Positions 56,119 to 64,000 of a stretch of 64,000 nt of DNA are shown in pieces. Below the pieces are notes generated by a model. It saw only the letters and a program-made list of their open reading frames with translations, searched no databases and was not told the origin of the DNA. The stretch is taken from the NCBI GenBank assembly GCA_036874045.1, contig JAZBRI010000009.1:248001-312000 (forward strand), written 5' to 3'. Numbering within the stretch: the first letter of the stretch is position 1; every line of letters starts with the position of its first letter. The translations under genes were made by a program, and so were the position numbers. This DNA comes from Cymodocea nodosa. Lineage: Eukaryota; Streptophyta; Magnoliopsida; Alismatales; Cymodoceaceae.

Positions 56119-56910
56119 TGTTAGGGCAAGTATTATAGGTGTGGAGTATGCCATAAGAAGTCTAGGTTCAATCGGAAGCTTGTTAACAGTAAGTATCCGG
56201 TAGTTTTATATTTTCGGTAGGTTGTAGACCTAAGTATCCGGAAATAAAGGTTCAGTTAGAAGATTTTGGAGAGTTACTGGTTGTAACTATACGAAATGAC
56301 TTAAATGACACTTAAGTGGACGTTTGGACAGTTATGAAGCTAAGTATCCGAAAGTCAGACACTTAAGTAGATCTTCGGATAGTTAAGTAGCCAAGTATTC
56401 AGAAAGTAGTGACTTAAGTGGATCTTTGGATAGTTAGGCAGTAACTATCTGAAGTTCATAAGTTTTCGGAAGGTTATCGGTAGAACCTTCCGAAATGCCT
56501 GAAAAGACACTTAAGTGAGTTTTCGGATAGTTAAGATGTAACTATCCGAAAGACATGTAGTTTTCGGAGAGTTATCAACAGAACCTTCCGAAAGGATACA
56601 GAGAGAGAAGTAAGTGACTTTTTAGACAGTTAAGTCAGTAACTGTCCAAAATACCGAATCTCTCTAGATAGATAGCTTGGTACAGTATCGCTCGTTTAGA
56701 AAGAATATTCTCTTCAGATAGTTAAGTCTGTAACTATTTGAAATGTTGCAGATTTCAGAAAAATAAGAAGATAAGGTTCCAAAATTAAGAGTCTCTTTTG
56801 CGAAGCATTGTTTCTCTACTGTAATGGCTTGTATGTAATTAAAGGTTTATAAACCCTAAGTTGGGTAGTATATAAACCTTTATGATGTTGTAAAACATTG
56901 CAGTTGATTG
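56119..56910 (+). repeat. 3' LTR of element H, truncated
   Basis: It starts TGTTAGGGCAAGTATTATAGG and follows the 5' LTR, with one copy of the 57-bp unit, to CAGTTGATTG. LTR fragment I then begins at 56911. Confidence 0.85.
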
Positions 56911-57573
56911 TGTTAGAACCCGAGCATTTTGATAATGCAAAACCTATGTGAGGGAACATATTGTATTTCACAGATAAGTTAGTGCAGCATAAGATTAGAA
57001 GGTAGATGGTATAAATTCCAAGTAGAAAATGGGTTGCAGTTAATCTCAAAATATGCTGCTATAGAAAATCGGATAGTTACAGATCAAATTATCCGAAGAA
57101 GCAAGTTTACAGCAACAACAGCAAGTCTATCAGACAATTAGAAGGATAATTATCTGAATTTACAAAGCCTTCGGAGAGTTAAATGATCAGACAGTTAAGA
57201 AGAATTGAATGATTGGATAGTTAAGGAGTTAACTATCCAGAAGCTTAAAGGACTTTTCAGAGAGTTAAAAAGATAACTATCTGACTTTTACGTAGAGTTA
57301 CAGGTATAAATATCCGAAAGATAAGTTATTCAATTAACCACGTGTAGAAATACAAAACAGAAGCTTAAAAGACTTTTCAGAGAGTTAGATAACTATCCGA
57401 GTTTTCTTTTCGAAGAGTTAGATAACTATTCTAGTTTTTCGATGAGTTACAAGTATAACTTTTTGGAACTTAAGTCATTGAATTTCCCATGTGCAGAATT
57501 CCAGATAGAAGCTTAAATGGCCTTTCGAAGAGTTAGAAAGATAACTATTCGAAAAATGGGAAGTTTCGGTGAG
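56911..57573 (+). repeat. Fragment I: LTR piece of the element A/C family
   Basis: It starts TGTTAGAACCCGAGCATTTT and follows the A LTR U3 modules (CGGAGAGTT, TAACTATCC, CACGTG at about 57340). It is cut at 57573 by the LTR of element J. Confidence 0.85.
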
Positions 57574-59387
57574 TGTTTAGAATGAAAAAGTGCATATTAT
57601 TAACGGTTAAATGATGGTTAATTGCATAATATTTAGCTTATCATATGAGAATTAAGCCATTATGTTATAATTGCACTGTTATATGCTTTAATTGAAGAAT
57701 CTGCTTAATTTTGGGGAATTAATGTTAATTTAGTACATTTATGAATTGTCGGTAAATTGTAGGCTGTGAAATTCTTACGTATCTAAAAATGCATCTAAGC
57801 ATCAGATAGTTATACCTGTAACTCTCTGAAATGTTATTTTATGTTTAAACTACTGCTGACACGTGTTGAGAGCTGGTAGATTTATTTACGTTATAACTCG
57901 TTAAGTTAGTATAACTGCACGCGTTGAGTTACATGAAAATACACTAAGGCAACGCGTTAGGTTAGCGTTATAAACTTAAGTTGTTATTTTTGCACATGTT
58001 TTATAGTTAAATCAATGAAGGAAGTCTGTTGAGTTATCTGTAACTCCACGGACTATATATTTTCTAATATGCCATTGTAGCGGTTGCAGGAACAAACAGT
58101 TGGAAGGAAAAACCGCGTTCGCACATATCACGTAGGAATTCAATCGCATAAGGAGAAAGAAATCATCGCCGTTGATCTGAAGGAAGGAAATCCAACTGAC
58201 CATTCAACCAGAAACAGTTACTACTGAAGAAATATAAAAGAAAAGAAGAAAAAAAGAAGAAGTGTGTGTGATCGATGGATGGCCAATGTATACAGAGGAG
58301 GAGCACCGAGCTTTCTGTAGATAGTATCAGCGATTCTCCGAAGTATCACACCAACCATCATATCACCACCATAATAACCAATCATCGGAGGTTTGTGAGG
58401 ATACTTGCCTGATGTCAGGTCGATTCCGAGCCATACACAGTGCCTGACAACCACTATGAGGAGTGATCGCGTCGCGGGAAGGGAAGACATTTTCACCAAG
58501 CACCGACTCATATTTCAGGAGATCGTAAAGCTTTTAGCCTTGGCTTCAGGTTGATGCCTGTATGTTGAAGAAGAGATAGAATTGTAAGTGGTTCAATTTT
58601 CAGTGGTGTAATCGCGTTGCAAGTAGTGTCGGAAGTATTTACTATCAAGTGAAATTACTTTACATTTCACCTTTCGCCCATCACATAAAAATAAAAATAC
58701 TAAAAACAATTTATCTTTGTTTGTATGTTGTATTTGAGTGTTGTATTGTTTGTGTTGTATCATGATTAATGTTATCTGTATCAGTTTTATGATTGTTTTA
58801 TGTTAGTTTTAATTTTACAATTTACTGAAATTGGTTCGTACAAAACAACTTAAAGATTTTAATGGTTATTGTTTGAATCATCTGAATGTTAGTATTGCTT
58901 AATGATAAATCTAATGTTAACTAGCATTAAAAAGATTAATTGATGTTATTTACAATCTGTGGAATCTCCCAATGGTTGGCCGAATTCCTCTGTATATAGT
59001 AGTATTATAAAGAAGAGACAGGCTCGTGGAGTTAACTTAAGTCCACGAGGATAGTCCGTTGAGTTAGCCATAACTCAACGAACTTAGTCCGTTGAGTTAA
59101 TTGTAACTCAACGGAGTGCTTATTGAATATAAATTTGAATTGTTCACAATCAAACATTTCTTAAATTCGTCAGCAATTCCCTGTGGGATCGACCTGTACT
59201 TGCACACTGATACAATAGACACTGTGCACTTGCAGTTAAAGTACAAATTGGAATTAATATCTAAATTGTATTAAAGGTTGTTTGTTTACTTCTAAAAGAA
59301 AGAATAGGCATAAAGATAAATTAACTAAGTAAAAACAGAAGTAACAAATCCAAGTTTTTCTAGCGTAGTGCTGGGAAAACACAAACA
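57574..59387 (+). repeat. 5' LTR of element J (1.8 kb)
   Basis: It starts TGTTTAGAATGAAAAAGT and ends near ACACAAACA before the primer site. The exact end is uncertain by a few bases. It includes CGTTGAGTTA / TAACTCAACG inverted words (59020-59120) and a 53-bp segment (57946-57998) almost identical to the LTR of Copia element D. Confidence 0.8.
58233..58240 (+). promoter_or_regulatory. TATA box of the element J LTR
   Basis: TATAAAAG after AAGAAA. The same box and flanks occur in LTR fragment K at 40561-40568, which supports its being the promoter core. Confidence 0.6.
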
Positions 59388-59394
59388 AGTTTTA

Positions 59395-59412
59395 TGGCGC
59401 CGTTGTTGGGGA
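59395..59412 (+). other. Primer binding site of element J, Asp-tRNA type
   Basis: TGGCGCCGTTGTTGGGGA. Athila and Tat elements typically use TGGCGCCGTTGCCGGGGA; two C to T changes are present. Confidence 0.85.
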
Positions 59413-59459
59413 ATTGAATTGAATTGAATTGAACTGAATTGATTTGAATTGAATTGAAT
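59411..59459. repeat. (GAATT)n simple repeat after the primer site of element J
   Basis: Near-perfect GAATT pentamers fill the space between the primer site and gag. A longer untranslated leader and gag N-terminus would be expected here, so the repeat may mark a deletion site. Confidence 0.8.
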
Positions 59460-60470
59460 AGATATAAGCAACTGTTAGAGCTGTTTCATTTTAATAGTCA
59501 GAGTTGTGTGCTTTCTTTTGTAATTGAGAATATGGCATATGCTTATGCTCAAAGATTTCTGAAACCTTTAATTAGCATATGTGAATTCTGCAATTCTGAA
59601 GGACACGACATTTCTGATTATTTGAAATTGAGACATTTACAGATTGATAGATCCCATGAACAACAAATGAATTATCCTCAATATAATAGAGTCGAGTATG
59701 AGAATCCTATAGTTTACCCAACTGATGGTCAGTATAGAATGTGTAATATGATGAGAGACACTAAAGTTTAGGATAGCTATGACAGACTAGAGCATAGTAT
59801 AGAGTAAAATCTGGACAAATTGGAATACTTTGTGTGTCAACAACAAGAAGTCAACCAATTAAACTATAAGGAGGCATATTCAGAACCTAAACAGGATATA
59901 ATTTACGAAACTGAAAAAGTCATAAAGAAAATTGATCAAAAATTGAATGCAATGAAATTAGATGATCTGGAAACAAAATTAAAAGCATTAGACAAAAATG
60001 CAATGAAAATACAAGTTTTACAACAGGACAATGAAAATTATAATGTTATAAACCTACACAACTTGCAAAATATACAACAAACAGAAAACACAAATGTAAG
60101 AGAATTTAAAGAATGCACTTTAAAACTAAAAACAATTGAAGATCATAATCATGAAAATGATATACAAAAACATCATGAAGGTAACGAAAATCTGGAAGAT
60201 GTATGTGTAACATTAAGATCTGGAACTGATATATCACCAAGAACTCAAAATGAAAATGATATGAAGGTGGACAAGAGTAAAAATCAAAATGATAATAAAA
60301 ATGTAATAGTTAAAAATCAAGAAATCACTGAAGAACAATCTGAATCTGCAATTGAAGCTAAAAATGATCAAACAAATCAACTAGAAGAAAAAGAGTCTTT
60401 GAAATCAAAATCTTTAGCACCCTATCCTGAAAGATTACAACAAACAATTCCTGAAAAATAAGAAAAAATC
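59454..60470 (+). pseudogene. Element J gag, N-terminal capsid region missing
   Basis: What remains is a zinc-knuckle-like motif CEFCNSEGHDISDY (CX2CX4H with the last Cys replaced by Tyr), a Gln/Asn/Lys-rich linker with coiled-coil tendency, and the Athila-type end TLRSGTDISPRTQ...PYPERLQQ. No retrotransposon gag capsid domain precedes the knuckle, and only about 40 bp separate the primer site from this frame. Stops occur at 59769, near 59805 and at 60459. Confidence 0.7.
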
Positions 60471-63400
60471 AGAGAAATTTTTGAAAAAGTACAAGTTAAC
60501 ATTCCTTTGTTAGATCTATTGCAGAATATGCCACCTTATGCTAAATTTCTGAAGGATTGGTGTACTAAGAAAAGAGAGCGAAAAGTTCTTAGAAAGGTCT
60601 TTTTAGCTGAGCAAAGTAGTTACCTATTTCTGCCACAAATTCCTAAAAAGTTATTTGATCCTGGAATCCCTGTTATATCATGCACCATAGGAAATACCAT
60701 TCTAGAAAGAACCTTAATAGACTTAGGTGCAAGTATAAATGTTATGCCAAGTGATATATTTGCATCCTTAGGATTAGAAGGCTTAACTCCTACTAGTACG
60801 GTTATTCAATTAGCTGATAGAAGTATAAGATACCCTAGAGGAAAAATAGAGGATGTCTTAATTAAAATCAAGAATTTTATATATCCTATTGATTTTGTAA
60901 TTTTGGATTTCCAACAAATTAAGCATAAAAATAGTGATACATCTTTAATTTTGGGAAGGCCATTTTTAGCAACATCAGGGGCTGTTATAAATTGTAAAAT
61001 TGGAGTAATGAAGTTAGCATATGGTAATGAGGATATTCAATTAAATATTTTCAAACCAGAAAGGTTTGAGGAGTTAGAAATGTCCTTACATACCATAGAC
61101 TTTTTAGAGGATGAAGGAGATATGTTAGATGATGTGATTCAAGAAGAATTAAATAGGCAAATCAATTCTGAAACTTTAGAAGAAAGTGAAAGCATAAATA
61201 TAGAAGAAGATCAGGAAGAAATTAATTTAAAAAATGATGATGTTCAATTAGGAGCTCTAGCTTCTGATGGGCAGCATTTAGAATTAAAACCTTTACCTCC
61301 TAAATTAACCTATATATTTCTGGAAGATAAATGGACGTGTCCAATCATTATTGCTTCAGATTTGAAAGAGGATCAAATAGCTAAATTAAAAGATGTAATA
61401 AAAAGTTATAAAGAAGCAATAGGATGGACTATGACTGATATAAAAGGGTTAAGTTCAACTTTATGCTGTCACCACATATATTTAGAAGAGAATGCTAAAC
61501 CTGTTAGAATTCCTGAGAGGAGATTAAATCAAAACCTTAAGGAAGTAGTCAGGAAGGAAATAGTTAAATGGTTAGATAATGATATAATATATCCGATTTT
61601 TGATAGCTCGTGGGTTAGTCCAATCCATGTAGTTTCCAAGAAATCAGGATTAACAGTTATTAGGAATGAAAGTCAAGACTTGATACCTACTAGAATTCAA
61701 TCAAGCTGGAGAGTATGTATAGACTATAGAAAGCTGAATGCTGTGACTAGGAAAGATCATTTTCCCTTACCTTTTATAGATCAAATGTTGGAAAGATTAG
61801 TAGGGCAAGAATATTTTTATTTCCGAGACGGGTATTCAGGGTATAATCAAATTCCAGTAGCATTAGAGGATCAAGAGAAAACAACTTTCACCTGTCCTAA
61901 TGGAACTTATGCTTTTAAAAGAATGCCATTCGGATTATGCAATGTACCAGCTACCTTTCAAAGGTGTGTGCAAGGCGTATTTACTGGAATGACTGATGAA
62001 TTTTTAGAAATATTTATGGATGATTTTACTGTATATGGCAACTCATATGAAGTGCGTTTAAGCAATTTAGACCAAATATTAAAACACTGTGTGGAAAAAA
62101 ATCTGGTTTTAAATTGGGAAAAATGTCACTTCATGGTTAAACAAGGAATAGTCTTAGGGCATGTTGTTTCTAAAAAAGGGTTGGAAGTAGATAAAGCTAA
62201 AATAGAAGTAATTTCTAATCTACCAGAATGTAAATCAGTAAAAGATATTAGATCATTTCTAGGACATGCTGGTTTTTATAGAAGATTTATTAAAGACTTT
62301 AGCAAGATAGCTAGACCTTTAACTAATCTATTAAAAGATGTTCCATTTAACTTTGATAAAAATTGCAAGGAAGCATTTTTTAGACTTAAGACTAGCTTAA
62401 TTTCAACTCCTATAATTCAAGCACCTAATTGGAACCATCCATTTGAATTAATGTACAATGCTTTTGATTTTGCTGAAGGAGTAGTGTTAGGACAGAAAAT
62501 AGAAAAATCTCTTAAAGTGATTCATTATGCAAGCAAAACCTTAAATGATGCTCAAGTTAATTACACAACTACTAAAAAAGATTTATTAGCTATTGTGTTT
62601 GCTTTAGAAAAGTTTAGATCATATTTGATTGGAGCTAAAGTAATAGTATACACGGATCATTCAGCTCTAAAACATCTAATAAAGAAAAAAGAAACTAAAC
62701 CTAGATTGATCCGATGGATATTATTATTGCAAGAATTCGATCTAGAAATTAAAGATAAAAAAGGTTGTGAGAATGTAGTAGTAGATCATTTATCAAGATT
62801 ACAAATAGAAAAATCAAATATTGAAATTAAGGATAATTTTCCTGATGAACAATTAATGACCATCAACACAATGCCTTGGTATGCAGACATAGTTAATTAC
62901 TTAGTTACTGGTTTAACACCTAAGGATTGGAATAGACAGGATAAGAAATTGTTTTTCTCAAGAGTAAAATATTACTATTGGGAAGACCCTTACTTATTTA
63001 AGAAATGTCTTGATCTGGTTTTAAGGAGATGTGCTCCAGAAACTGAATATTCGAGCATATTATCTTTCTATCATGACCAAGCTTGTGGAGGACATTTTGG
63101 TTCAAGGAAAACTACTGCAAAAAATTCTGCAATGTGGGTTTTATTGGCCAACACTATTCAAAGATGCTTATAAATATTGCTTAAGTTGTTTAAGATGTCA
63201 ACAAATAGGAAGAATATCAAAGAGGAATATGATGCCTCTTAATCCTATTGTTGAGGTTGAAATCTTTGATATGTGGGGAATAGATTTTATGGGTCCATTT
63301 CCTATATCTAATCAATTTAATTACATATTGTTGGGGGTGGATTATGTATCTAAATGAATAGAAGCTATTCCTATAAAAACTAACAATAACAAAGTGGTAA

Positions 63401-64000
63401 TACAATTTATAAGAACAAATATATTTGCCAAATTTGGAATACCTAAAGCTATTATCAGTGATAGAGGAACTCATTTCTGTAATAGAAGTTTTGAAGCCTT
63501 AATAAAGAAATATGGAATAAACCACAAAATTGCAACATCATATCATCCGCAAACAAGTGGACAAGTAGAAAGTGCAAACAAACAAATTAAATTAATATTG
63601 GAAAAAGTAGTAAATCCTACTAGAACAGATTGGGCTAATAGATTGATTGATGCACTTTGGGCTTATAGAACTGCTTATAAAACGAGCTTAGGTATGTCAC
63701 CTTTTAGGCTAGTATATGGAAAAAGTTGTCATTTACCTGCTGAAATAGAACATAAAGCTTATTGGGCATTAAAAACTCTGAACACTAATTTAAATCAAGC
63801 TGTTGAAAATAGGAAAATGCAACTAATTGAATTAGAAGAATTTAGAAATGAAGCTTATTCAAAGACTGTAAGAGAAAAAGAGAAAATTAAATTCTAGCAT
63901 GATAGAAAAATTATTCCTAAAAACTTTGAAATAGGATAAAAAATATATCTTTATATGGCTAGACTCCATAACCATCCAGGAAAATTAAGATCTAGATGGG
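60471..64000 (+). pseudogene. Element J pol: protease, RT, RNase H, integrase (open at window end)
   Basis: Protease has LIDLGASINVMP with the D-x-G-A core and ILGRPFLAT. RT has MPFGLCNVPATFQRCV and the active site FMDD. RNase H reads MYNAFDFAEGVVLGQ, where Athila-like proteins usually have CDASD, so the first catalytic Asp is Asn; YTDHSALKHL follows. The integrase zinc finger (H, H, CLSC, C of RCQQ) spans the frameshift caused by an extra A at 63119-63124. The core has D (GIDFMGPF), D (ISDRGTHF) and E ([10 protein letters not shown]) intact. Stops are at 63355 and 63895, both probably TGG originally. The frame continues to the window edge. Confidence 0.85.

Larger units (their letters stand above)
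44616..56910 (+). mobile_element. Element H: Tnt1/Tork-like Copia, interrupted by element G
   Basis: The 5' LTR is split: 44616-44867 and 51251-52060 (about 1.06 kb in all), with element G and one copy of its target duplication between. It is followed by a primer site (52063-52074), gag-pol (52098-55960), a PPT (56105-56118) and a 3' LTR (56119-56910) cut by fragment I. H was inserted into element F, whose gag stops at 44615. It is inactive: many stops and a frameshift. Confidence 0.85.
57574..64000 (+). mobile_element. Element J: Athila-like Gypsy retrotransposon, continuing past the window
   Basis: 5' LTR (57574-59387), Asp-tRNA-type primer site (59395-59412), a shortened gag (59454-60470) and pol in the Gypsy order protease-RT-RNase H-integrase to the window end. 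Gag and pol share one frame until an A-run insertion at 63119-63124. Protein text resembles Athila: the TLRSG...PYPERLQQ region, then MPPYAKFLKD, then LIDLGASINVMP. The 3' part and second LTR lie outside the window. Confidence 0.85.

Noticed and set aside
58221-58511. 96-codon minus-strand frame in the J LTR
   Set aside because: It is antisense to the LTR promoter and leader, begins with a low-complexity end from the AAAGAAG tract, and has no domain.

Overview
The window is plant nuclear DNA, probably from a flowering plant and probably a eudicot; the species cannot be told from the sequence. One ordinary gene (about 3.1-3.85 kb) sits near the left end in AT-rich intergenic DNA. From about 8.5 kb to the right end almost everything is nested, decayed LTR retrotransposon sequence with no host gene in it. 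No rRNA, tRNA, CRISPR array or bacterial feature was seen.

Layout. 1-8.5 kb: intergenic DNA with one intact single-exon gene on the minus strand, an NDR1/HIN1-like (LEA-2) membrane protein. 8.5-10.1 kb: the C-terminal end of a hAT transposase followed by two LTR fragments. 10.1-15.9 kb: element A, a plus-strand Sirevirus-like Copia cut off in the reverse transcriptase/RNase H region. 15.9-23.4 kb: element B, a minus-strand Sirevirus-like Copia with gag, protease, integrase, RT and RNase H. 23.4-25.4 kb: the 3' LTR and PPT of element C. 25.4-35.9 kb: element D, a minus-strand Sirevirus-like element that lacks gag and protease but keeps a 756-codon third reading frame in the envelope-like position. 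35.9-36.4 kb: a Gypsy LTR end with its primer site inside a 41-bp fold-back. 36.4-39.7 kb: element E (minus; gag, protease, start of integrase, LTR). 39.7-40.8 kb: fragment K of an Athila-like LTR. 40.8-44.6 kb: element F (minus, gag only). 44.6-56.9 kb: element H, a Tnt1/Tork-like Copia, whose 5' LTR is split by element G (44.9-51.2 kb), a gag-only element flanked by the target duplication AAGCT. 56.9-57.6 kb: LTR fragment I. 57.6-64.0 kb: element J, an Athila-like Gypsy element running off the right edge.

How the parts relate. A, B, C, E, F, G and I belong to related Sirevirus-like families with 1.6-1.8 kb LTRs, a Met-tRNA-type primer site, repeated polypurine boxes before the 3' LTR, and LTRs built from repeated modules (G-box plus inverted CGGATAGTTA / TAACTATCCG). 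F and G share the same deletion of all of pol, so they look like a gag-only, non-autonomous lineage that would need pol from relatives such as A or B. Most coding breaks are TGG, CAG, CAA or CGA changed to stop codons, as expected from long-term cytosine methylation and deamination. Nothing in the transposon region appears able to move by itself today.

The points most worth checking are the shared gag-only junction in F and G, a string of hairpins with a common loop in the transcribed part of the LTRs, a 53-bp LTR module shared by a Copia (D) and a Gypsy (J) element, and the conserved +1 gag/pol boundary.
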